Shown one piece after another: positions 1-7,082 of a stretch of 64,000 bases of DNA. Source of the stretch: Streptomyces abikoensis (GTDB lineage: Bacteria > Actinomycetota > Actinomycetes > Streptomycetales > Streptomycetaceae); contig NZ_BMRT01000006.1 of assembly GCF_014648775.1 (NCBI RefSeq), forward strand, positions 186,001 to 250,000, read 5' to 3'. Under the pieces are notes generated by a model, which searched no databases, was not told where the DNA came from, and worked only from the letters and a program-made list of their open reading frames with translations. How positions within the stretch are numbered: position 1 is the stretch's first letter; each line of letters begins with the position of its first letter. A program made the translations under genes and the position numbers.

Positions 1-108
1 ACCCGGGAGCTGCTCTCCGCCGTTTCGCTTCCGCGTCCCGGCGACGTGTTGAACTTTAGCGGATTCCGGCGCCAGCTCAAATTCCGTTTGCCCAGCATGC
101 TGCGCTGA
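1..108. other. Unresolved window-edge stretch (possible partial gene)
   Basis: Two readings are open here and neither is decisive. On the plus strand, frame 1 is open from base 1 to a TGA at 106-108 and would be the last 35 residues of a protein. On the minus strand, an ATG at 98-96 opens a frame running off the window start and would be the N-terminus of a divergent gene, but no convincing ribosome binding site precedes it. Third-position GC is about 80 percent in both frames. Confidence 0.35.
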
Positions 109-177
109 TCGTTCCCGGGGACGCCGTCCGGCCGTCGTCCGGGGGCCGCCGGAGGGCCCCGCCATAGACTCGATGAC

Positions 178-1251
178 GTGCACAGCCTCCTCCCGACGCC
201 CTCCCCGATGGCTCGCTTCGGCGGCCTCCTCGCCACCGACCTGCGCGACGTCACCACCGACCCGGCGGCCCTGGAATCCACCGGCTGGTGGGCCGTCGTC
301 GCCGACTTCGAGGGAGCGCTGTACTGCGCCCGCTTCGGCGACGTACGCCCCGCCCCCGCGCCCGGCCCCGAGGCGGGCGCCTCCTGGCGCGGCCCCGCCC
401 CCGACACCTGGACCAGCTCCCTGGACCGCGACGGCTACATCGCGGGCGTCCGGCGCGTCCGCGAGCACATCGCGGCCGGCGAGGTCTACCAGGCCAACCT
501 CTGCCGCGTACTGAGCGCGCCGCTGCCCGACGCGGACCGCGCCGACGTCGACGCCCTCACCGCCCTGCTGGCCCGCGGCAACCCCGCCCCCTACGCGGGC
601 ACGGTCCGGCTGCCCGCCCACGGCATCGAGGTGGCCACCGCCTCCCCCGAGCTCTATCTGCGCCGCGAGGGCACGACGGTCACCTCCGGCCCCATCAAGG
701 GCACCGGCCGCACCGCCGCCGACCTGCTGGAGAAGGATCACGCCGAGAACGTGATGATCGTGGACCTGGTCCGCAACGACCTCGGCCGCGTCTGCGCCAC
801 CGGATCCGTGACCGTCCCCGAGCTCTGCGCCGTCGAACCCCACCCCGGCCTCGTCCACCTCGTCTCCACCGTGCGCGGCGAGCTCGACGGGGGAGCGGGC
901 TGGCCCGAGCTGCTCGCCGCCACCTTCCCGCCCGGCTCGGTCACCGGCGCCCCCAAGAGCAGCGCCCTGCGGATCATCGAGGCGCTGGAGACCGCGCCCC
1001 GCGGCCCCTACTGCGGAGGCATCGGCTGGGTCGACGCCGACCGGGGCACCGGCGAGCTCGCGGTGGGCATCCGCACCTTCTGGATCGACCGCACGGCCAC
1101 CGGCGGCCCGGTGCTGCGCTTCGGCACCGGCGCGGGCATCACCTGGGGCTCCGATCCCGAGCGCGAGTGGGCCGAGACGGAACTCAAGGCCGCCCGCCTC
1201 CTCGCGATAGCGTCGGGCACACACCAGCCGGCAGGAGGGACGGAACGGTGA
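178..1251 (+). CDS. pabB: Chorismate-binding protein, aminodeoxychorismate synthase component I-like (PabB)
   Basis: Probably converts chorismate plus ammonia to 4-amino-4-deoxychorismate, the first step of the p-aminobenzoate branch of folate synthesis. The 357-residue protein carries the chorismate-binding fold with the PIKGTGRT segment, whose Lys is the nucleophile in PabB, followed by ENVMIVDLVRNDLGRVC and, near residue 260, GSVTGAPKS. It is shorter than full PabB (about 450 residues) and lacks most of the N-terminal lobe, as in other short actinobacterial forms. The GTG start at 178 has no clear Shine-Dalgarno; an ATG at 208 is an alternative. Its stop overlaps the aminotransferase gene, which is the expected next enzyme. 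An anthranilate or isochorismate synthase role is less likely. Confidence 0.88.
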   Translation: MHSLLPTPSPMARFGGLLATDLRDVTTDPAALESTGWWAVVADFEGALYCARFGDVRPAPAPGPEAGASWRGPAPDTWTSSLDRDGYIAGVRRVREHIAAGEVYQANLCRVLSAPLPDADRADVDALTALLARGNPAPYAGTVRLPAHGIEVATASPELYLRREGTTVTSGPIKGTGRTAADLLEKDHAENVMIVDLVRNDLGRVCATGSVTVPELCAVEPHPGLVHLVSTVRGELDGGAGWPELLAATFPPGSVTGAPKSSALRIIEALETAPRGPYCGGIGWVDADRGTGELAVGIRTFWIDRTATGGPVLRFGTGAGITWGSDPEREWAETELKAARLLAIASGTHQPAGGTER

Positions 1252-2069
1252 TGATCTGGAGCGACGGCGCGCTCCGCGACGCGGACAGCGCGCGCGTGTC
1301 GGTGTTCGACCACGGACTCACGGTCGGCGACGGCGTCTTCGAGACCCTCAAGGCGACCGACGGCGAAGTCTTCGCCCTGACCCGCCATCTGGCCCGGCTC
1401 GCCTCCTCGGCCCGCCTCCTGGGCCTGCCCGAGCCCGACCTCGACGAGGTCCAGCGGGCCTGCGCGGCGGTCCTGGCGGCCAACCGCATGCCGCTCGGCA
1501 GGCTCCGCGTCACCTACACCGGCGGCATCGCCCCCCTCGGCTCCGACCGCGGCGAAGCCCGGCCGACCCTCGTCGTCGCCCTCGCCGAGCGCACGGCCCC
1601 CGCCCCCGTCACGGCCGCCGTCACCGTCCCCTGGACCCGCAACGAGCGCGGTGCCCTCGCCGGCGCCAAGTCCACCTCGTACGCGGAGAACGTCGTCGCC
1701 CTCGCCCACGCCCGCGCCCACGGCGCCACCGAGGCGCTGTTCGCCAACACCGTCGGCGCGCTCTGCGAGGGCACCGGCTCCAACGTCTTCGTCGTCCTCG
1801 ACGGCGAGCTCCACACCCCTGCGCTCTCCTCCGGCTGCCTGCCCGGCATCACCCGGGCCCTCGTCGTCGAGTGGGCCGGCGCCAAGGAGACCGAGCTGCC
1901 CTTCGACGTCCTGGAGCGCGCCGAGGAGGTCTTCCTGACCTCCTCCCTCCGCGACGTCCAGGCCGTCCGCGCCCTCGACGGCCGTCAACTGCCCGGCGTC
2001 CCGGGCCCGGTGACGGCCAAGACGATGCGGATCTTCGAGGAGCGCTCGGCCGCGGACATCGATCCGTAG
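1251..2069 (+). CDS. pabC: Class IV aminotransferase, likely aminodeoxychorismate lyase (PabC)
   Basis: Probable PLP enzyme releasing pyruvate from aminodeoxychorismate to give p-aminobenzoate. The family signature VFDHGLTVGDGVFET lies at residues 16-30. The PLP lysine is in AKSTSYAENV, and GTGSNVFVV forms the later cofactor-binding strand. The length of 272 residues is normal. The gene overlaps the end of the pabB-like gene. A GTG at 1248 gives better spacing to the GGAGGG at 1234-1239, so translation may begin one codon earlier. The partnership with the chorismate-binding gene favours lyase over branched-chain or D-amino-acid aminotransferase activity. Confidence 0.88.
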   Translation: MIWSDGALRDADSARVSVFDHGLTVGDGVFETLKATDGEVFALTRHLARLASSARLLGLPEPDLDEVQRACAAVLAANRMPLGRLRVTYTGGIAPLGSDRGEARPTLVVALAERTAPAPVTAAVTVPWTRNERGALAGAKSTSYAENVVALAHARAHGATEALFANTVGALCEGTGSNVFVVLDGELHTPALSSGCLPGITRALVVEWAGAKETELPFDVLERAEEVFLTSSLRDVQAVRALDGRQLPGVPGPVTAKTMRIFEERSAADIDP

Positions 2070-2128
2070 CCCCCCTCAATCGGCGAAAGGCGGGTGACGG
2101 AGCGGCCGGGGCCCGGTACAACACCACC

Positions 2129-2950
2129 GTGACCACCACGCTGCGCCCCACCGCACCCGAACGGCGAGACCCGGACGGCCGGAGGTCCCGCTCCTACGAC
2201 ATCTGCGTCAACAGCAGGCCCGTCGGCAGGATCGACCTCGCCACCGACGCCCGCTTCGGCCCGGCCTTCGGCAGGATCGCCCGGCTCGCCGTCCACGAGC
2301 GCGACCGGCACCGGGGGCGCGGCACGGTCGCCCTGCTGGCCGCCGAGGAGGTGCTGCGCGGCTGGGGCTGCGGACAGGTGGCGGTGTCCGTCCCGGCGGA
2401 CGCCACGGCCGCCCTGGGCCTGGTGGGCGCGCTCGGCTACACGGAACGCTCCCGCACCATGGCCAAGCGGCTGGGCGCCGCCCCCGGCCTTCCGGCGGGC
2501 AGCGCGGCCCGGCCCATGGACGAGGACGACTTCGAGCGGTGGCAGACGGCCTCCAAGGCCGGCTACGTCCAGGACTGGGTCGACCGGGGTGTCCCCCGGG
2601 AGATGGCCGAGGCGAAGGCCGACCACGACCACGCCTCGGCGCTGCCGCTGGGGTCGGCCAGCCCCGGTGCGGTCTTCCGCGTCCTCGCCCATGACGGGCT
2701 GGACGTCGGCACGCTCTGGGTGATGCTGCGCGAGACGGGGGCCTTCGTCTTCGACGTCGAGGTCGGCGAGCCCTTCCGGGGGCGGGGCCACGGGCGCGCC
2801 CTGATGCACGTCGCCGAGCGCGAGGGCCTGGCGGCCGGGGCCCGCACGATCGGGCTCAAGGTGTTCGCGGGCAACGTCCCGGCGCTGCGGCTGTACGAGT
2901 CGCTCGGGTACCGGCCGACCGAGTACCACCTGTACAAGCCGCTGCTGTGA
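2129..2950 (+). CDS. Tandem GNAT-domain N-acetyltransferase
   Basis: Two GNAT folds are fused in one 273-residue chain. The first half has the acetyl-CoA loop HRGRGTVALL near residue 70. The second has FRGRGHGRALM near residue 220, followed by GLKVFAGNVPALRLYESLGY, the usual last strand. Double-GNAT proteins of this type in actinomycetes (MshD, for example) often have one inactive half. The substrate cannot be read from sequence. The GTG start at 2129 was chosen because the GNAT fold begins soon after it. It is a separate unit 59 bases after pabC and is followed by a palindromic repeat that may act as a terminator. Confidence 0.85.
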   Translation: MTTTLRPTAPERRDPDGRRSRSYDICVNSRPVGRIDLATDARFGPAFGRIARLAVHERDRHRGRGTVALLAAEEVLRGWGCGQVAVSVPADATAALGLVGALGYTERSRTMAKRLGAAPGLPAGSAARPMDEDDFERWQTASKAGYVQDWVDRGVPREMAEAKADHDHASALPLGSASPGAVFRVLAHDGLDVGTLWVMLRETGAFVFDVEVGEPFRGRGHGRALMHVAEREGLAAGARTIGLKVFAGNVPALRLYESLGYRPTEYHLYKPLL

Positions 2951-2954
2951 GAAA

Positions 2955-2995
2955 CCCCGCGCCCCATAGGGGCGCGGGGAACTGCGCGACCAGCC
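2955..2995 (+). repeat. Dispersed Streptomyces palindromic repeat (intact copy)
   Basis: A perfect 11-bp stem, CCCCGCGCCCC (2955-2965) and its complement (2969-2979), with loop ATA, is followed by the constant tail AACTGCGCGACCAGCC. The same element appears in reverse orientation at 25953-25987 with a damaged arm. From memory this motif recurs between genes in many Streptomyces genomes. It lies 4 bases after the GNAT gene, between convergent genes, and could end transcription on both strands. Confidence 0.75.
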
Positions 2996-3027
2996 GGAAA
3001 CGGTCCGCGGCCGGCGGACGGCCGTCG

Positions 3028-3534
3028 CTACGCGGCGAGAAGCCGGTCCACGATGTCGACGATTCGCTCGCGAAGACCCTCCTGGCTCTTGCCGCCGTCC
3101 AGCCGCTCGCCGCCGATGACGTACGTGGGCGTGCCGGTCACGCCGATGGCCTTGCCCTCGGCCTGGTCGGCGTCCACGATCAGCATGTGCCGGCCGTCGA
3201 TGAGCGCGGTGTCGACCTCCTCGGCGTCCAGGCCCAGCTCCTTCGCGACCGCGACCAGCACCTGCTCGCCCCGGGCGCCGAGCTCCTCGGTCCGCGCCAG
3301 CACGGCCTCCGCGTACTCCCAGCCCTTGCCCTGCTCGGCCGCCTCCTCGGCGGCCTGCGCCGCCGCGTAGGAGTGCTTGTGCTTCTCCAGCGGGAAGTGC
3401 CGCAGCCGGATCTCCAGCCGGTCGCCGTAGCGGGCGCGCAGCGCCCGGATGTCGTCGAGGGCCTGGTGGCAGTCGGGGCACTGGAGCTCGCACCAGACGT
3501 CGAGCACGGCGGGGGAGATGTCGGAATCGCTCAT
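3028..3534 (-). CDS. DsbA-family thioredoxin-fold protein (CPDC active site)
   Basis: Likely a cytoplasmic thiol-disulfide oxidoreductase of the DsbA/2-hydroxychromene-isomerase superfamily. The redox motif CPDC is at residues 19-22. A helical insertion follows and then the cis-proline loop GVTGTPTYVI near residue 137. The length of 168 residues and the absence of a signal peptide or membrane segment argue against a periplasmic DsbA role. It is convergent with the GNAT gene. The substrate is unknown. Confidence 0.88.
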   Translation of the reverse strand: MSDSDISPAVLDVWCELQCPDCHQALDDIRALRARYGDRLEIRLRHFPLEKHKHSYAAAQAAEEAAEQGKGWEYAEAVLARTEELGARGEQVLVAVAKELGLDAEEVDTALIDGRHMLIVDADQAEGKAIGVTGTPTYVIGGERLDGGKSQEGLRERIVDIVDRLLAA

Positions 3535-3701
3535 GGGGCCAGTCTTCCAGCCCGTGCCGGGGGGTGCCGTCTCGGCCCCGGGGAGGAGACGGGCTCGGGG
3601 TGACCCGGAGATCTCCCGGATCCCGGGCCCGTTCGTGGCCGTTCCGGGGACGTCCGGTGCACGATGGAAGGCGAAAGGACGTCACCGGCGGGAGGACCCG
3701 G

Positions 3702-4139
3702 ATGCTGACCTCGACCGTATGCGCCGCGGTGTCCGCCGCCGGCCTGGGCATCGCCCTGGTGACGGCGTACCGCAAGCGCTTCCGCGCCGCGATCCGCCTG
3801 GCGGCGTGGTCGCTCATCCCCGTCGGGCTGGTGATGACGGGCGTCGTCGACTGGCTCACGGGGCTGGTCCTCAAGCCGACCGTGTGGGCGGGCTTCGGCG
3901 TGCTGGCGCTGTCGGCCCTGCTCTTCCTGGCCGGGCGGGCGGCCGACCGCCGGGCCGGCGGTCGTGAGGGGCGCCGGGCCGCCGCCGGTGCCCCGGGCCG
4001 TGAGGTCGTGGCGCCCGCCGCCTCCGCGCCCTCGCTCGGGCCCGCGCGCCGGAGGAAGCCCGCCTCGGGTGCCTCCGGCGCGTCGGGTGACGAGGACTTC
4101 TCCGATATCGAAGCGATACTGAAGAAACACGGAATCTGA
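3702..4139 (+). CDS. Small membrane protein with conserved acidic C-terminal tail
   Basis: Function not recognised. The 145-residue chain has three hydrophobic segments, around residues 2-22, 30-54 and 62-82. A basic, Ala/Pro-rich linker follows, and the chain ends in DEDFSDIEAILKKHGI, which looks like a docking helix. The ATG at 3702 is preceded by GGAGG at 3691-3695, so the longer in-frame reading upstream was rejected. It is divergent from the DsbA-like gene and followed by another tiny membrane gene. Confidence 0.78.
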   Translation: MLTSTVCAAVSAAGLGIALVTAYRKRFRAAIRLAAWSLIPVGLVMTGVVDWLTGLVLKPTVWAGFGVLALSALLFLAGRAADRRAGGREGRRAAAGAPGREVVAPAASAPSLGPARRRKPASGASGASGDEDFSDIEAILKKHGI

Positions 4140-4218
4140 CGAACTTCCGCCGAACTCCCTCGCATGAGTGAACAGTTGGTGAGTGCGGGCAGCGGCGCTG
4201 CGCCATGATCTCCCGGAG

Positions 4219-4359
4219 ATGAACGACGAACCGGCCGAGATCACCGATGAACCGCGCGGCTGTCTGTTCGCGCTGTCCCAACCGCCGCTGATGTTCTTCC
4301 TGGCCTTTGTCGGGACGCTGATCCTGCTGACCGCCGTGCACGACCTGTACCGCTGGTGA
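4219..4359 (+). CDS. 46-residue single-span membrane protein
   Basis: A short reading frame not needed by any other gene. It starts at ATG 4219 just after CGGAG and ends at TGA 4357-4359. The product has an acidic N-terminus (MNDEPAEITDEP) and a hydrophobic segment (residues 23-40) ending in HDLYRW, consistent with a single membrane span. Codon third positions are GC-rich, as in neighbouring genes. No function is recognised. Confidence 0.6.
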   Translation: MNDEPAEITDEPRGCLFALSQPPLMFFLAFVGTLILLTAVHDLYRW

Positions 4360-4380
4360 CGCGCCGCGGCCGCCGGACGG

Positions 4381-4914
4381 TCAGTCCCCGGCCTCCCGGC
4401 GGCGGGCCCGGTAGGCGGCGACGTGCAGACGGTTGCCGCAGGTGCGGCCGTCGCAGTAGCGCCGTGAGCGATTGCGGGAGAGGTCGACGAAGGCGCGTCC
4501 GCAGCCCGGTGCCGCGCAGCGCCGCAGCCGCTCCAGCTCGCCCTCCACCAGCAGGAAGGCCAGCGCCATGCCGCCGTCCGCCGCGAGGTGCTCGGCGAGC
4601 GAGGCGCCGGGCGCGAAGTAGTGGACGTGCCAGGCGTGGCCGTCGTGGTCGGTCAGCCGGGGCGTCGTGCCCGCCTCGGCCACCAGGGCGTTGAGCAGCC
4701 CCGCCGCGGTCGGTGCCGCAGGGGCGTCGAACACCTGGATGAGCCGGTCGCGTATGGAGCGCACGGCCGCCAGGTCCTGTTCCCCGAGCGTCCCGATGCC
4801 GTTGATCTCGTGCCGCTCGGCGAACCCCCGCAGCGCGGGCAGACCGTCGAGGTCGGTGTTCAGCAGATCGACGACGCTGTCGAGCGTGCGCCGGGTGTCG
4901 TGATTGATCAGCAC
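4381..4914 (-). CDS. CGNR zinc-finger protein with ABATE-like N-terminal domain
   Basis: Probable transcriptional regulator. The N-terminal 120 residues resemble the ABATE stress-linked domain: LVDLLNT-type opening with a long helical middle. The C-terminus carries the CGNR finger, with cysteines in CAAPGCGRAF and in YCDGRTCGNR, then a basic helix HVAAYRARRR. Length 177 residues is typical. It starts at GTG 4914. It faces the small membrane genes and is transcribed in the same direction as ssgB, but a hairpin separates the two. Confidence 0.88.
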   Translation of the reverse strand: MLINHDTRRTLDSVVDLLNTDLDGLPALRGFAERHEINGIGTLGEQDLAAVRSIRDRLIQVFDAPAAPTAAGLLNALVAEAGTTPRLTDHDGHAWHVHYFAPGASLAEHLAADGGMALAFLLVEGELERLRRCAAPGCGRAFVDLSRNRSRRYCDGRTCGNRLHVAAYRARRREAGD

Positions 4915-4999
4915 GGGTCGTTCGCTCCCCTGGCCGGACGGACGAAGGCGGCAAGTGTTCGACCGCGGGGAGGGACTTTAGCGGCTCCGGAGCGCGACA

Positions 5000-5035
5000 G
5001 CGCCGTCGCCCGTGGTGGTTCCACGGTGACGGCGC
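5000..5035 (-). terminator. Hairpin after ssgB
   Basis: GCGCCGTC (5000-5007) pairs with GACGGCGC (5028-5035), with an inner stem CCGTGG/CCACGG. It lies 87 bases beyond the ssgB stop and before the CGNR gene, a plausible rho-independent terminator without a T-tract, as is usual in Streptomyces. Confidence 0.6.
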
Positions 5036-5121
5036 GGTGTCGTGCCCCGGTTGGGACGGGACATGCGGCGCGCGGCCTCCCCGAGTGGGCCGGCGCGCTC
5101 AGGTCACTCCGGTCGGTGACG

Positions 5122-5535
5122 TCAGCTCTCGGCCAGGATGTGCGAGAGCTCCGTGTCCAGATCGAAGTGACGGTGTTCGGTGCCCGGTGGGACGGCGGCG
5201 TCGGTCCGCTTCAGGAACGACTCCAGGGCGCGCGCCGGGGCCTCCAGGAGGGCCTCGCCCTCCGGCGAACTCAGCGCGATGCAGACGACGCCCTGTCCGT
5301 GGCTGCGGGATGGCCACACACGGACGTCGCCGGTGCCGGTGGGCCGGTGGAGGCCCTCCGCGAGCAGGTCCCGGGCGAAGACCCACTCGACGGTCTCTTC
5401 GGCTCCGGTGTGGAAGGTGGCGTGCACGGCATACGGATCGGCCGTGTCGTACCGCAGGCCTGCGGGAACAGGCAGTGAGGATTCGCTCGACACAACGAGG
5501 CGCAGGTGCAGCTCGCAGCTGACCGTGGTGTTCAT
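5122..5535 (-). CDS. ssgB: Sporulation cell-division protein SsgB
   Basis: SsgA-like protein that, in the characterised S. coelicolor system, brings FtsZ to future septum sites in aerial hyphae. The 137-residue product begins MNTTVSCELHLRLVV and ends LDTELSHILAES, and as far as I can recall the sequence it is near-identical to known SsgB. The ATG at 5535 gives the family length; upstream in-frame codons add an unrelated basic stretch. A sigma-H-like promoter and a weak BldD-like box lie in the 85 bases upstream. Confidence 0.97.
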   Translation of the reverse strand: MNTTVSCELHLRLVVSSESSLPVPAGLRYDTADPYAVHATFHTGAEETVEWVFARDLLAEGLHRPTGTGDVRVWPSRSHGQGVVCIALSSPEGEALLEAPARALESFLKRTDAAVPPGTEHRHFDLDTELSHILAES

Positions 5536-5549
5536 AAGCGCCAGGGCCT

Positions 5550-5564
5550 TTCGCTCAGTGTGCG
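5550..5564. promoter_or_regulatory. Possible BldD box before ssgB
   Basis: TTCGCTCAGTGTGCG matches the core CnCWGnGT of the BldD consensus nTnACnCWGnGTnAn. It misses the two outer A positions. It sits between the putative promoter and the ssgB start. BldD control of ssgB would fit developmental biology, but the match is incomplete. Confidence 0.35.
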
Positions 5565-5593
5565 CTCGGGGATTCGCACGTCGGCGAAATCGA

Positions 5594-5620
5594 CATGCCA
5601 CCTACGGTGCCGTTGTAAAC
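5594..5620 (-). promoter_or_regulatory. Candidate sigma-H-type promoter of ssgB
   Basis: On the minus strand GTTTAC (5620-5615) is followed after 15 bases by GGCATG (5599-5594), about 58 bases before the ssgB start. A sigma-H-dependent ssgB promoter has been described in S. coelicolor. Assigning these hexamers to it is inference. Confidence 0.5.
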
Positions 5621-5726
5621 CCCTCTGACCGTTTTGAGACTGTTCGGATACCTCGGACGGCCGAGTCGTTCCGGCGCCGGTACCGCCGAACCGGTGAGTT
5701 CCGGACTTTCCGGTACGTTGGTTCGT

Positions 5727-6158
5727 ATGAACGCGGAGAGTGACCAGCGGACCGCCGCCGGGGCCGAGGGCTCCGGCACCGACCGGGAGCGGCTCGGCTC
5801 CCGGGCCCCGCACTTCGTCCGGCGCTCCAGGGCCCTGCATCTGAGCTGGCAGGCCGGCGTCTTCGTCGTCGGGCTGGCCGTGGTCGTCGCGGGGATCGTG
5901 ATGCTGCCCCTGCCCGGCCCCGGCTGGCTGGTGATCTTCGCCGGCATGGCGATCTGGGCCACCGAGTTCGTCTGGGCCCAGCTGGTGCTCCGCTGGACCA
6001 GGCGCAAGGTCACCGAGGCGGCCCGGCGCGCGCTCGACCCCCGGGTGCGCCGCCGCAACATCGCCCTCACCGTCACCGGGCTGGTGATCGTCGCCGGGCT
6101 CGTGGCCGCGTACGTCGCCCAGTACGGGCTCCAGGTGCCGTGGCGGGCCGGCGACTGA
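5727..6158 (+). CDS. PGPGW-motif transmembrane protein (TIGR02611-like)
   Basis: Conserved actinobacterial membrane protein of unknown function. The 143-residue chain has an N-terminal cytosolic stretch and a hydrophobic hairpin with the signature LPGPGWLVIFAGMAIWATEF near residues 60-80. A basic segment WTRRKVTEAARRA follows, then a last membrane span near residues 112-135. The ATG at 5727 was chosen over an earlier in-frame ATG at 5634, which would lie inside the ssgB promoter region. It is divergent from ssgB. Confidence 0.85.
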   Translation: MNAESDQRTAAGAEGSGTDRERLGSRAPHFVRRSRALHLSWQAGVFVVGLAVVVAGIVMLPLPGPGWLVIFAGMAIWATEFVWAQLVLRWTRRKVTEAARRALDPRVRRRNIALTVTGLVIVAGLVAAYVAQYGLQVPWRAGD

Positions 6159-6190
6159 TCCCGGCCGCGCCCCTGACCAGGCACGCGCGG

Positions 6191-6220
6191 TTCGGAGCAC
6201 CGTCTGACATGCGGTAATGT
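6191..6220 (+). promoter_or_regulatory. Promoter of the first tRNA-Val gene
   Basis: TTCGGA (6191-6196), an 18-base spacer and TAATGT (6215-6220) lie 14 bases before the tRNA 5' end. The -10 is good and the -35 is moderate. Confidence 0.5.
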
Positions 6221-6233
6221 TTGCGGTGCGCCC

Positions 6234-6305
6234 GGGCGATTAGCTCAGCGGGAGAGCGCTTCGTTCACACCGAAGAGGTCACTGGTTCGATCCCAGTATC
6301 GCCCA
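6234..6305 (+). tRNA. tRNA-Val (anticodon CAC), copy 1
   Basis: A complete 72-base cloverleaf. The acceptor stem is GGGCGAT paired with ATCGCCC. The D-arm is GCTC-AGCGGGA-GAGC, the anticodon arm CTTCG-TTCACAC-CGAAG with anticodon CAC, and the T-arm ACTGG-TTCGATC-CCAGT, followed by discriminator A. The CCA end is not encoded. An identical copy lies 685 bases downstream. Confidence 0.97.
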
Positions 6306-6313
6306 CGTAACGG

Positions 6314-6357
6314 ACCGAGGGTCCGCGAGGTTCACCCCTTGCGGACCCTCGGTTTTT
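6314..6357 (+). terminator. Terminator after tRNA-Val copy 1
   Basis: ACCGAGGGTCCGC (6314-6326) pairs perfectly with GCGGACCCTCGGT (6341-6353) across a 14-base loop and is followed by more T residues (to 6357). Confidence 0.85.
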
Positions 6358-6374
6358 CGTATGCCCTGGCAGGC

Positions 6375-6857
6375 ATGCCGCCGCGTCGTCGCACGCCCTC
6401 CGTCCACCACTACCGCTTCCGTGACGCGTGGGCCCTGCCCGCGCCGCCGGACGCCGTCTACGCCGTGCTGGCGGACGCGGAGGGCTACCCCGCCTGGTGG
6501 CCCCAGGTCCGTCGCGTCGAGGGCGCCGACGACATCAGCGGCACCGTGCGCTTCCGCTCCCTGCTGCCCTACGAGCTGGTGATCGCCGCCCGGGAGAGCC
6601 GGCGCGACCCCGCCGCCGGGATCCTGGAGATCGTGATGACCGGCGATCTCGAAGGCTGGGCCCGCTGGACGATCCGCTCCGACGGCGCCGGCGGCAGCGT
6701 CGCCCGCTTCGAGCAGGACGTCGACGTCCGCAAACCCCTGATGCGCCGCCTCGCCCTCCCCGGCCGCCCCCTCTTCCTCGCCAACCACGCCTGGATGATG
6801 CGCGCCGGCCGCCGCGGCCTGCGGGCCCTGCTGGAGCGCCGGGACCCGGGGATTTGA
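6375..6857 (+). CDS. SRPBCC/polyketide-cyclase-fold protein
   Basis: A START/SRPBCC-like small protein of 160 residues. The opening HYRFRDAWALPAPPDAVYAVL and the following DAEGYPAWWPQVRRVE are typical of the helix-grip fold that binds hydrophobic ligands. The long helix at the C-terminus (NHAWMMRAGRRGLRALLERR) closes the cavity. The ligand is unknown. The gene lies between two identical tRNA genes. The ATG at 6375 has only a weak ribosome binding site; an earlier ATG at 6339 lies inside the tRNA terminator. Confidence 0.82.
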   Translation: MPPRRRTPSVHHYRFRDAWALPAPPDAVYAVLADAEGYPAWWPQVRRVEGADDISGTVRFRSLLPYELVIAARESRRDPAAGILEIVMTGDLEGWARWTIRSDGAGGSVARFEQDVDVRKPLMRRLALPGRPLFLANHAWMMRAGRRGLRALLERRDPGI

Positions 6858-6883
6858 AGGAGGGCCGCCGCGACCTGTATTGT
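6854..6883 (+). promoter_or_regulatory. Promoter of the second tRNA-Val gene
   Basis: TTGAAG (6854-6859), an 18-base spacer and TATTGT (6878-6883) form a good housekeeping promoter 35 bases before the tRNA. The -35 overlaps the stop codon of the SRPBCC gene. Confidence 0.65.
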
Positions 6884-6918
6884 TCAGTGCGTCGCCGGGG
6901 GAACCCGGTGCGAATCCC

Positions 6919-6990
6919 GGGCGATTAGCTCAGCGGGAGAGCGCTTCGTTCACACCGAAGAGGTCACTGGTTCGATCCCAGTATCGCCCA
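6919..6990 (+). tRNA. tRNA-Val (anticodon CAC), copy 2
   Basis: Identical base for base to the copy at 6234-6305. The identity extends three bases upstream (CCC) and one base downstream (C), so 76 bases are shared. The CCA is not encoded. A separate promoter and terminator flank it. Confidence 0.97.
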
Positions 6991-6997
6991 CATCACC

Positions 6998-7033
6998 GGA
7001 AGGCCGGTCCGTCAAGTGACGGACCGGCCTTCC
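6998..7033. terminator. Bidirectional terminator after tRNA-Val copy 2
   Basis: A 17-bp perfect stem starting GGAAGGCCGG at 6998 and ending at 7033, with AG at the centre. It lies between the tRNA and the convergent exonuclease gene and can serve both. Confidence 0.8.
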
Positions 7034-7082
7034 GCGTTGTCGCCCCGCCGTACCGGAATCCCGCTTCCGTCGATCCCGCGTC

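Noticed and set aside
6231..6991. tRNA duplication as attL/attR of an integrated element
   Set aside because: Only one ordinary gene lies between the copies, with no integrase or relic, and each copy is a complete gene with its own signals.
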